NCBI GenBank assembly: GCA_947372535.1
Contig: CANBUA010000163.1
Coordinates: 1 to 10,675 of the forward strand
DNA from: Burkholderiales bacterium
GTDB lineage: Bacteria > Pseudomonadota > Gammaproteobacteria > Burkholderiales > Burkholderiaceae
Direction of reading: 5' to 3'
DNA: 10,675 nucleotides
Shown: piece by piece, positions 1-7,200 of the stretch
How positions within the stretch are numbered: position 1 is the stretch's first letter
How the letters are laid out: each line of letters begins with the position of its first letter
Notes under the pieces: model-generated
Told to the model about the DNA's origin: nothing
Seen by the model: the letters and a program-made list of their open reading frames with translations, nothing else
The model's database searches: none
Made by a program: the position numbers and the translations under genes

Positions 1-594
1 TTTGCCGACGTGACCACCTCCACCACCCACAAGAGCCTGCGCGGCCCGCGTGGCGGCATCATCCTGATGCGCGGTGAAGAGATCGCCAAGAAGATCAACA
101 GCGCCATCTTCCCCGGCATCCAGGGCGGCCCCCTGATGCACGTGATCGCCGGCAAGGCTGTGGCCTTCAAGGAAGCCGCGTCGCCCGAATTCAAGGCCTA
201 CCAGCAGCAGGTGGTGAAGAACGCCGCCGCGCTGGCTGACACCTTGACCAAGCGTGGCCTGCGCATCGTCTCTGGCCGCACCGAAAGCCACGTGATGCTG
301 GTGGACCTGCGCCCCAAGAACCTGACGGGCAAGGAAGCCGAGGCCATCCTGGGCCAGGCGCACATCACCTGCAACAAGAACGGCATCCCCAACGACCCGC
401 AAAAGCCTTTCGTGACCAGCGGCATCCGCCTGGGCTCGCCGGCCATGACCACGCGTGGCTTCAAGGAAGAGCAGGCCGTTGCCGTGGGCAACCTGATCGC
501 CGACGTGCTGGACAACCCGCACGACGAAGCGACCATCGCCCGCGTGCGCGAGCAGGTCACCGCGCTGACCCGCCAGTTCCCGGTCTACGGCTGA
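1..594 (+). CDS. glyA: Serine hydroxymethyltransferase, 3' part (5' end outside window)
   Basis: Cytosolic PLP enzyme that interconverts serine plus tetrahydrofolate with glycine plus 5,10-methylene-tetrahydrofolate, the main source of one-carbon units. The reading frame is open from base 1 and encodes the last 197 residues; the family is about 415 residues long, so roughly half is missing upstream. Visible signatures are the PLP-lysine motif [14 protein letters not shown] (the Schiff-base lysine is residue 11 of this fragment), the [25 protein letters not shown] segment just after it, and [15 protein letters not shown] near the C-terminus, whose arginine (fragment residue 143) matches the substrate-carboxylate-binding arginine. 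The spacing between that lysine and arginine (132) fits the E. coli enzyme. The next gene, nrdR, starts 21 bases after the stop with no terminator between, so the two are probably co-transcribed. Leucine is almost always CTG, as in a well-expressed gene. Identity is near certain. Confidence 0.98.
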   Translation, partial: FADVTTSTTHKSLRGPRGGIILMRGEEIAKKINSAIFPGIQGGPLMHVIAGKAVAFKEAASPEFKAYQQQVVKNAAALADTLTKRGLRIVSGRTESHVMLVDLRPKNLTGKEAEAILGQAHITCNKNGIPNDPQKPFVTSGIRLGSPAMTTRGFKEEQAVAVGNLIADVLDNPHDEATIARVREQVTALTRQFPVYG

Positions 595-615
595 TCAAGG
601 CCGGACGGCGCGGCC

Positions 616-1077
616 ATGCGATGCCCTTTTTGCGCCCATCCGGACACCCAGGTCGTCGAGACCCGGGATTCGGATGAAGGCGACTCGACCCGCAGGCGGC
701 GCAAGTGCCACGCCTGCGACAAGCGCTTCACCACCTATGAACGCGCGGAAATCGAGTTGCCGGCCATCGTCAAGCGCGATGGCCGGCGCACCGACTTCGA
801 TCGGGCCAAGCTCAAGAGCTCGATGATGATCGCGCTGCGCAAGCGGCCCGTGAGTGCCGAGGCGCTGGACCGGGCGCTGGAGGCCATCGAGGCCAAGCTG
901 CGCCACAGCGGCGAAAAGGAAATCGTGTCCACCCAGCTTGGCGAGTGGGTGATGCACGAGTTGCGCCGGCTCGACAAGGTGGCCTACGTGCGCTTTGCGT
1001 CGGTGTACCGCAGCTTTGATGACGTCAGCGAGTTCGTCGCGGCCATCAAGGAAACTGGTAAAAAACCTCCCCCCTGA
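616..1077 (+). CDS. nrdR: Transcriptional repressor NrdR
   Basis: Nucleotide-sensing repressor of ribonucleotide reductase operons; it binds NrdR boxes when loaded with ATP/dATP. The 153-residue protein matches the usual family length (about 150). It starts with MRCPFC, and the zinc ribbon uses C3, C6, C31 and C34, with the basic RRRRKCHAC stretch before the second pair. An ATP-cone domain follows at about residues 47-137, including the [15 protein letters not shown] segment and the [15 protein letters not shown] segment typical of the family. The ATG at 616 is chosen because the zinc ribbon always begins at the second or third residue. Only a weak GGACGG-like ribosome site precedes it (604-608 region). 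The C-terminus ends in a run of lysines and prolines. The order glyA-nrdR is common in proteobacteria. I saw no NrdR box (paired, AT-rich 16-mers) in the window, so autoregulation is not visible here. Confidence 0.98.
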   Translation: MRCPFCAHPDTQVVETRDSDEGDSTRRRRKCHACDKRFTTYERAEIELPAIVKRDGRRTDFDRAKLKSSMMIALRKRPVSAEALDRALEAIEAKLRHSGEKEIVSTQLGEWVMHELRRLDKVAYVRFASVYRSFDDVSEFVAAIKETGKKPPP

Positions 1078-1100
1078 GTGTGGGGTTGAGGCGTCGTTTT
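1066..1100. terminator. Weak terminator-like hairpin overlapping the nrdR stop
   Basis: CCTC at 1066-1069 can pair with GAGG at 1088-1091, and CCCC at 1071-1074 with GGGG at 1082-1085, with a small asymmetric internal loop and a 7-base loop containing the nrdR stop. A TTTT run follows at 1097-1100 on the + strand, 5 bases after the stem. A run of six A precedes it at 1060-1065, which reads as a U-tract for transcription from the other strand. The + strand version is weak (interrupted stem, short and displaced T run), so read-through from nrdR into the pilus genes remains possible. Confidence 0.3.
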
Positions 1101-1115
1101 CAGGCCTGATTTCGC

Positions 1116-1155
1116 CTGGTGGCGATGAACGGTGGATTGCCACCGACTGGCGGTG
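1116..1155 (+). promoter_or_regulatory. Short competing hairpins in the leader upstream of fimT
   Basis: CGGTGG (1130-1135) and CCACCG (1140-1145) form a perfect 6-base-pair hairpin with an ATTG loop. The same CACCG (1141-1145) can instead pair with CGGTG (1151-1155) around an ACTGG loop, and GGTGG (1118-1122) is a third partner for CCACC. The structures exclude each other and sit 36-75 bases ahead of the fimT start. I find no convincing sigma-70 pair and no sigma-54 site with the right GG/GC spacing in 1078-1190, so the promoter of the pilus operon is not identified. Function of the hairpins is inference only. Confidence 0.25.
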
Positions 1156-1190
1156 TTGTCTGCTTGGGCGGCGTCCGTACAGTGCGGGGT

Positions 1191-1847
1191 ATGCAAAATT
1201 CACGCATCTTCCGTCACCGATCGAGTGGCTTCACGTTGGTGGAGCTCATGGTCACGCTGGCTGTTCTGGTGATCCTGTCGGTGATGGCCGCGCCGTCCAT
1301 TCGGCAGTTCGTGGCCAAGAGTGAGATGAATGCGCTGCAAACGGACTTCACCACCGCCTTAAACCGGGCGCGCTCCGAGGCCGTGTCGCTGAACACCTGT
1401 GTGAGCGTGTGCCAGATGTCCGCCACATCGGGCCAGGCCTGCAACTCCAATACCGCTGTGGCGGGCCAGTGGCACCAGGGGTGGATCATTTTTGAAAACC
1501 CGACGTGTGCTGCGCTGAGCACGGCCGACGCCGCCGACCTGACTGCCGCCACCGGCATCCGCATCCTGGCAGCGCGTCAGGCGCGGTCTGGTCGCTTCAC
1601 CTTGAATGAGAAGTCTGGTGCGACGGATTACCTGACCTACAACTCGCACGGGCAACTGCTCGCCACGCCCACCACCTTTGAATTGCGCGATGGAACCTTG
1701 AGCGCCAACGCCATGGACATCAGCTTGAGCATGCAGGGCCGTTTGAACTGGGCCAAGGTGGATCCTGTGGCCGATGCCGCCGCCACGGCGGCGGGCAATG
1801 GCACAGGTTCGACGGACACCACCACCACGCAGGGGAGCGGGCCATGA
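1191..1847 (+). CDS. fimT: GspH/FimT-family minor pseudopilin (FimT/FimU)
   Basis: Inner-membrane minor pilin, one of the subunits that prime type IV pilus assembly and are built into its tip. The 218-residue protein has a class III leader of 13 residues ending SSG, then mature FTLVELMVTLAVLVIL with Phe+1 and Glu+5 (E18) and a hydrophobic helix to about residue 35. The GspH domain follows: ALNRARSEAVSLN near 56-68, QWHQGWIIFE near 93-102 and LTYNSHGQL near 148-156. Four cysteines (70, 74, 84, 106) could form disulfides in the periplasm. After about residue 190 comes a tail of 28 residues rich in Ala, Gly and Thr, not a usual part of the family. The ATG at 1191 is preferred over an in-frame GTG at 1119, which would give an unlikely 37-residue leader. 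The stop overlaps the pilV start (ATGA). Naming as fimT rather than fimU is arbitrary; they are the same kind of protein. Confidence 0.9.
   Translation: MQNSRIFRHRSSGFTLVELMVTLAVLVILSVMAAPSIRQFVAKSEMNALQTDFTTALNRARSEAVSLNTCVSVCQMSATSGQACNSNTAVAGQWHQGWIIFENPTCAALSTADAADLTAATGIRILAARQARSGRFTLNEKSGATDYLTYNSHGQLLATPTTFELRDGTLSANAMDISLSMQGRLNWAKVDPVADAAATAAGNGTGSTDTTTTQGSGP
1831..1837 (+). promoter_or_regulatory. Ribosome binding site of pilV
   Basis: AGGGGAG lies 6 bases before the pilV ATG, inside the last codons of fimT. With the ATGA overlap it supports coupled translation and fixes the pilV start at 1844. Confidence 0.6.
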
Positions 1848-2476
1848 GTCGCCGCAGCAGCCAGCAGGGCCTGTCCCTGATCGAAGTGCTCGTGTCCATC
1901 CTGGTGATGGGCCTGGGCTTGGTGGGCATGGCGGCATTGCAGGCCAACACGCTCAAATACCAGCGGGGCAGTGTGGAGCGTGCCACCGTCGCTGCGTTGG
2001 TGTCCGACTTCTCGGAGCGGGTGAGCAGCAACCTTTCTCAGGGGCCCGGCAAGTTGGCGGGCAACAGTCCCTTCATCCAGGTCCAGACCTGGTCTCGCGC
2101 GATCGGGGTGCACACCTTTGCGCCGGCTGTCGACTGTGATGCCCAGCCTGATGCGTCGCAGTCCAATGCGGTGAGCCACGATTGCACGGCGGCGGAACGG
2201 GCGGCATATGACCTTGTCACCTGGCAAGGTCAGGTGAGGAAGGCCTTGCCCAATGGGGCGGCTTCGGTGGCGAGGTCGACAGATGGCTCGGGCCTGGTGG
2301 TGACGATGATGTGGGCGGACAAGGACTACCTGACTGGCCATGATGCGGGGCAGGCGAAAGTGCAGGCGCCCACCTGTGCGGCCGACACGGCAGGCGCGGC
2401 CAACATGAGTTGTTGCCCTGCGGCGGTGTCCGCGCTGGCTGGTGTGCACTGTGCCAATTTTGTGGTGGTGCCATGA
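1844..2476 (+). CDS. pilV: Type IV pilus minor pilin PilV
   Basis: Minor pilin of the FimU-PilV-PilW-PilX tip/priming complex. The 210-residue protein has a short leader, MSRRSSQQG, and mature LSLIEVLVSILVMGLGLVGMAAL with Glu+5 (E14). The pattern SLIEVLVSILVMGLGLVGMAALQ is diagnostic of PilV; the +1 residue is Leu instead of Phe, which still allows PilD cleavage but probably not the same efficiency of N-methylation (inference). The remainder is a poorly conserved periplasmic domain with six cysteines (98, 114, 178, 190, 191, 203), including an adjacent Cys-Cys pair near the C-terminus. Both ends overlap the neighbouring genes by ATGA, so it is translated together with fimT and pilW. Identity rests on the leader, length and operon position. 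Confidence 0.92.
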   Translation: MSRRSSQQGLSLIEVLVSILVMGLGLVGMAALQANTLKYQRGSVERATVAALVSDFSERVSSNLSQGPGKLAGNSPFIQVQTWSRAIGVHTFAPAVDCDAQPDASQSNAVSHDCTAAERAAYDLVTWQGQVRKALPNGAASVARSTDGSGLVVTMMWADKDYLTGHDAGQAKVQAPTCAADTAGAANMSCCPAAVSALAGVHCANFVVVP

Positions 2477-3561
2477 ACCCAGCCCGTTTGCATTCAAGGG
2501 ATCGGCAAACCGGCCTGACCCTGATCGAGTTGATGGTGGCGGTGGCGGTGTCGCTCATCCTGATCCTGGCGGCCAGCATGCTGTACCTCAACACGCGTGC
2601 CACTCAGAAAGCCACAGATGAGCGATCCCAGGTGTATGAAACCGGGCGGCTGGCGCTGCAGATCCTGGGGAGTGATCTTGGGAAGGCGAGTTTCTATCCC
2701 GTTTCGGAGCGCGAAGATCGTCGACCTGACGATCCGCTTTTGAAGCCGCCGATCAGACACGATTTTGTCGATGGCGTCTTTGCTGCGTTTGATGGCGCTG
2801 TGCCCGCAGCCTTGAGTTCAGGGCTGTTCGGTTGCGATGGTCAGCAGGTGAGCAACGCATTGGATGGTTGCGTGGCTGCAGAGTCAGCGACAGCTGCAGC
2901 TGGTGGCGTCAACGCCAGTGCTTCTGATGGGCTTCTGGTCGCGTTCTTTGCTTCGGACGCGTTCACGTTGGACGCTGGCGATCGGGCCGACTGCACTCGC
3001 ACCGACGTTATCCATGCGGACTACAACTCGACGGCATACAACTCGGCACGGGCGGGTGCTGGGCAACAAAAATCGCTTGGAGGGTTGCCCAGCAAGCCCT
3101 TGCTGATCGTGAATCGCTACTTCCTCATGCCCACCACCTATACAACCGAGAGTGGACAGACTGTCAACACGTTCTCGCTGAGCTGTCGCGGCAATGGCCT
3201 TGGCAATGACAGGATCCAGTTGGTGACGGGCATCGAGCGCTTTGGTGTGCGCTATGGCGTGGTCGCTCCAGGCAGCAATGGCGCGCCGTCTCATTTTCTT
3301 TCGGCCACTGAAGTGGCGGCGCTACCGGCGGGCGCCAAGATCGACGACTTCACCTACCCCACGGGCTGGGATCGTGTGGTGGCGGTCGAGGTCTGCGTGC
3401 TGGCCCGGTCGTTCTCGAAGACAGAGCTGGCGAGCGCCGGGGTTCGCCTGACCGACTGCAACGGTGCGGCCTACACGCCACCCAGTAGTGGTGTGATGGT
3501 GCGCAAGTTCACCCAGGTGTTCGCATTGAAAAATCGTCAATCCCGGCTGCCCGGGGTGTAA
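2473..3561 (+). CDS. pilW: Type IV pilus minor pilin PilW
   Basis: Minor pilin that joins PilV to PilX in the pilus tip complex. The 362-residue protein has a leader of 14 residues ending RQTG, then LTLIELMVAVAVSLILILAA with Glu+5 (E19). The segment after the helix (YETGRLALQILGSDLGKASF, about 55-74) is the typical PilW alpha-helical continuation. The C-terminal part has RVVAVEVCVLARS (about 301-313) and VMVRKFTQVFALKNR (about 341-355), the strands that end most PilW proteins. Six cysteines occur at 121, 133, 174, 238, 308 and 329. The ATG at 2473 is chosen because it gives a normal leader and overlaps the pilV stop as ATGA; an extended start at 2410 would put about 35 residues before the cleavage site. 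Codon use is less strictly GC-ending than in glyA. Confidence 0.93.
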   Translation: MNPARLHSRDRQTGLTLIELMVAVAVSLILILAASMLYLNTRATQKATDERSQVYETGRLALQILGSDLGKASFYPVSEREDRRPDDPLLKPPIRHDFVDGVFAAFDGAVPAALSSGLFGCDGQQVSNALDGCVAAESATAAAGGVNASASDGLLVAFFASDAFTLDAGDRADCTRTDVIHADYNSTAYNSARAGAGQQKSLGGLPSKPLLIVNRYFLMPTTYTTESGQTVNTFSLSCRGNGLGNDRIQLVTGIERFGVRYGVVAPGSNGAPSHFLSATEVAALPAGAKIDDFTYPTGWDRVVAVEVCVLARSFSKTELASAGVRLTDCNGAAYTPPSSGVMVRKFTQVFALKNRQSRLPGV

Positions 3562-3564
3562 GTC

Positions 3565-4227
3565 ATGTCCATGCATCCACGTGTTCTGGCATCAAGGCAA
3601 AAAGGGATCACCCTGGTTGTGGTGTTGCTCTTTCTGTTGGCCTTGACCTCGATCGTGCTGTTCAGTGCGCGATCCTCCTTGTTGGGCGAGGCCCTGGCAC
3701 GCAATCAACTGGACGAGCAGATCGCGCGACAGTCGGCAGAAGCAGCCTTGCGCGATGCCGAAACCGATTTGCTCCAAATGCAACCTGTAGGGGTCACGGC
3801 GGTCAGTCCGGTTTGCACACGCAACAGTGCCAATTCGATCTTCAGCAGCCAATGCCGGGCAGGTTTGTGTGATTTTGGCCGGCGCGCAAACCACGTGGCA
3901 GAGGACTTTGCGCAGGCCAAGCCAACCAAAATGGGATTGGCTGATCCATGGTGGCCTGTCAGCAAAGGAGGTCGATGGAACAACCATGCCGACACCAAGC
4001 CCAGCGCGGGATCGCCAGGCTCATGCAGTGATTTCATCGGGGCCGTGCCACTGGGCACATTCACGGATGCCTCGGCCTTGAGGGGGGTGTCCCGCCAGCC
4101 CGAGTACTTGATCGAACGGATTGTTTCGGACGCGACCGACATATATCGCGTGACCGCACGTGGGTTCGGTGTGCGGGACAACACAGAGGTGGTCCTGCAG
4201 TCGTATGTGCGGGCCACGGGACTTTGA
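3565..4227 (+). CDS. pilX: Type IV pilus minor pilin PilX
   Basis: Minor pilin placed at the very tip of the pilus, in contact with PilY1. The 220-residue protein has a 14-residue leader ending RQKG, then ITLVVVLLFLLALTSIVLFSARSSLLGE. Position +5 is Val, not Glu; loss of Glu+5 is characteristic of PilX and of GspK in type II secretion, because a tip subunit has no subunit above it. The PilX_N segment continues as ARQSAEAALRDAETDL (about 54-69). The C-terminal PilX part has QPEYLIERI, then YRVTARGFG, then VVLQSYVR at the end. Cysteines at 84, 97, 102 and 154. It starts 3 bases after the pilW stop; a second ATG two codons on (3571) is an alternative start. A run of six G lies at 4082-4087. The pilY1 ribosome site overlaps the stop region. 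Confidence 0.92.
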   Translation: MSMHPRVLASRQKGITLVVVLLFLLALTSIVLFSARSSLLGEALARNQLDEQIARQSAEAALRDAETDLLQMQPVGVTAVSPVCTRNSANSIFSSQCRAGLCDFGRRANHVAEDFAQAKPTKMGLADPWWPVSKGGRWNNHADTKPSAGSPGSCSDFIGAVPLGTFTDASALRGVSRQPEYLIERIVSDATDIYRVTARGFGVRDNTEVVLQSYVRATGL

Positions 4228-4232
4228 GAGGA
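4227..4232 (+). promoter_or_regulatory. Ribosome binding site that decides the pilY1 start
   Basis: AGAGGA is followed by a 6-base spacer (CAAAGC) and ATG at 4239. It favours that ATG over an in-frame TTG at 4224, which lies inside the pilX stop region and has no better site ahead of it. Confidence 0.65.
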
Positions 4233-4238
4233 CAAAGC

Positions 4239-7200
4239 ATGTTGAGGAATCGATGGAGCGGTCGCTTGCGAGTCGCAGGGTACTCGGCGCTTGCTTTGCT
4301 GATGGGGCTGCTCGGGATGGGTTTCCAGGGCGCGCTGGCGGTGGAGACGCCCTACAGCACCGCCCAGATGGCGGCCTACCCACCCAACCTGAAGGCGGTG
4401 GGCGGCGCCCCGATGATGATGTTGGTGGCCTCGCGTGACCACACCCTGTTTGCCCCCATCTTCACCGACTTTGAAGACCTGGATGGCGACGGTGTCATGG
4501 ACACCACCTACAAGCCGTCGTTTCGCTATTACGGGTATTTCGAGCAGGACAAGTGCTACGTCTTCAACAGCGGTGCCACTCGTTTCGAGCCCAGCGTCGC
4601 GGCCAGTTCGAACGCCACCACCCATGTGCTGTCCTGCGGTCCCGGCCACGGCTATTGGCTCGGCAACTTTCTGAACTGGACCACGATGACGCGGATCGAC
4701 GTGATCCGCAAGATGTTGTACGGCGGCTACCGCGTGGAGGATACCGAAGCCGACACCACGCTGCAGATGGCGCCGGTGAGCCAGGATGCCCACTCGTTTG
4801 TGAAGTACTACGGCGGGGCGGATGTGGGCAGCTACACGCCTTTCAGCAATGCCGATCTGGGTGGGCAAGGGCTCACGATCTGCAACCGGGGTTCTTCGAA
4901 TGTCGAAGCCGGGGCGGCGGCGGCCGTACCCAGGTTGCGTCTGGCCAAAGGCAACTTCAGCCTGTGGGCCACCATTCCGAGCAGTGCGGTGTGCCGATGG
5001 ACCTCCGAAGGGGGGGGCTATGCATTCGGGGCCAAGACCCGCGCCTTTTTCACGAAGTACGGCAACTTTGCTGCGGCGACCGATGCCAACGGACAACCCC
5101 TGCAGGCCCACAAGACACTGGTGCCTTCTGCCACGGACAAGTTGACCGCGCCTGGTGCCGATGCCGATGGCGAACTGGCTGTTCGGGTACAGCCTTGTGT
5201 CAAGTCGGCGACGCTTTCTCTGGACAGCCATTGCCGCCTCTATCCCGGTTCGGCAGGCAGCCCGGTCTACAAACCAGTGGGCTTGCTGCAGGATTACGGT
5301 ACATCTGCCTCTCCGGAACTGGCTTCACGTGTCGAATTCGGTTTGCTGACAGGGAGCTATGACTGGAACCTGCGTGGTGGCGCCTTGCGCAAGAACATGG
5401 GGTCGCTCAACGACGAAATCGATTTGAGCTCGGGCCGTTTCTGTCATCACTTCGGCAAGGCGACCCCGCCCGCCAACTGCAGCGATGCGGGTGGCGTGGT
5501 CAAGACCTTCGACAACATCCGTCTCTATCAGATTGGCAATTACAACCAGAGCGCATCGGATTTGGGCATCCTGCCGTCCACTGCCCCGTTTGTGTTGCCT
5601 GATCAATTGAAGAACGGGGCCTATTCGTCCTGGGGCAATCCCATGTCGGAGATGGTGGTTCAGGCCCTGTACTACCTGGCCAACAAGAACATGCAGAACG
5701 CACCGATCCAGGACAAGGGCGCGAGTCGCGTGGTTGACCAGATGGTGGGCCTGCCTGTGGTCACGTCAGTGGTCGATCCATTTGACGATCAGGCCACGGA
5801 CGGGCCCTCCGGGCTGACGCGCAAAGCCTTGTATGGGCGCAGCATTTGCCGCCCAACCAATGTGCTGGCGATCTCCAGTGGATCCACCAATTTTGATACC
5901 GATGCAGCCGACAGCACGGCCTTGGGCAGCTTGTATGACGGGTTCAACACCTGGACGGGAAAGAGCGCGGTGGCTTGGACCAATCAGGTGGGTGACAACG
6001 AAGGCATCAATAGCACGATCCGGTCCATTGGTGCGGTGGATGCGGGCTTTGGATTGACGCCTGCCCCGGGGAATACCTGGGAAATGAAGTCGGCAAGTTG
6101 CGAAGCCAAGTTCCTGACCAACTTGGGCCAGGCTGCCGGCGTCTGCCCGGATGCGCCTGGCATCAAGGGCTCGTACCTGGGCGCGGGCGCGGCATATTTT
6201 GCCAATACGCACTTCATTCGCACTGATGCCGAACTGGCCGGCGCGCCCGCCACCATGCCCACTTATGCCGGCCGCGCGAAGACCTATGCGGCATCTCTGG
6301 CAGGTGGGACTGCGCGCATCGAAGTGCCCGTCGGGCAACGCACGGTGGTGATCACCCCTGAAAGTGCCTGGGACCACAACCAGTCGGAAATCATGCCCGG
6401 AGCCATGCTGACCTTCCGCGCCATCGGTTCTGAAAAGGTGCTGTCTGCGGATGGCGGCGTGGCCAAGCAGTCAGGCAGCTATGTGGTCACCTGGAATGAC
6501 ACCCAGTTCGGTGGCGACTACGACATGGACATGGTCGGCTTTTTGCGTTGGGAGGTGACCCCGGATCCGGCCAGCGCAGGCAATTACCTGCTGGACGTTT
6601 ACACCGACGTGCTGGCCCACGACGCGGGTGCAAAAGGGGCGTATGGCTTCTCGATTGCCGGCACGGGTGATCGGGATGCGCTGGGGTCAATGGACCGACG
6701 TTTCCTGACCCATGGTTCCAATGACATGGCGCGGGCAACCGATTCAGCCTGTAACACCGCGACGGTGGCGACGACGTCGTCGGATTACGTGCTGCATTGC
6801 CGGTTCACCAACTTCGGCATGATGATGGTCACCGACCCCATCGACTTTGCCAACCACATGGAGCGGCTGGATCGGTATGCATGGCCAAGCACGGCCACAG
6901 CCATCTTCGATGGCGCGGTGGCGACCAAGGTCATCGATTTCTATGATGTGGCCGCGACCGACAAGAGCAAGGCGACCTCGACCACGCGCACGCGCTTCCA
7001 TGTGGGTGGGGCTACCGATACGGCCACGCCCACCACCTTGCGTGATCCCTTGTGGTACATGGCCAAGTACGGTAGTTTTGACACGGGCGAAGCCACCTTC
7101 GCCCGATCTTCGACAGCATTGCCTGACTCTCCCACCGCACAAGGGGCCGGCAGCAACCGCAATTGGGACAAGTTGAAGAACAACGGAAGTGCCTGCACGG

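Noticed and set aside
1137..1165. TTGCCA as a -35 box for fimT
   Set aside because: At 16-18 base spacing there is no acceptable -10 hexamer, and the region also lacks a correctly spaced sigma-54 GG/GC pair (nearest is off by one).
1119..1190. Extended GTG start for fimT
   Set aside because: It would give a 37-residue leader before the prepilin cleavage site; class III leaders here are 9-14 residues. The ATG at 1191 fits.
595..1203. Antisense open frame opposite nrdR
   Set aside because: Shadow of nrdR and its flank; no ribosome site and no protein family features.
2410..2472. Extended start for pilW inside pilV
   Set aside because: It would lengthen the leader to about 35 residues; the ATG at 2473 gives a normal leader and the ATGA overlap seen elsewhere in this operon.
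2519..2536. Near-repeat between the pilW and pilE prepilin leader regions (around 2519 and 9654)
   Set aside because: The similarity is explained by the conserved TLIELM protein motif, and it is too short to suggest recombination or duplication.
3966..4031. Perfect AGGAGG inside pilX followed by an ATG and an 18-codon frame
   Set aside because: The spacer is only 3 bases, the peptide has no recognisable character, and the bases are needed for PilX codons (Lys-Gly-Gly-Arg). Probably chance.
4894..4908. Perfect inverted repeat CTTCGA-ATG-TCGAAG within pilY1
   Set aside because: Six-base stem in the middle of a coding region with no T run and no extension; expected by chance in a sequence of this size.
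3705..5231. Long antisense open frame (508 codons) across pilX and pilY1
   Set aside because: It lies opposite two well-supported genes in GC-rich DNA, where antisense frames stay open by codon bias. The translation is rich in Arg, His and Gly with no recognisable domain.
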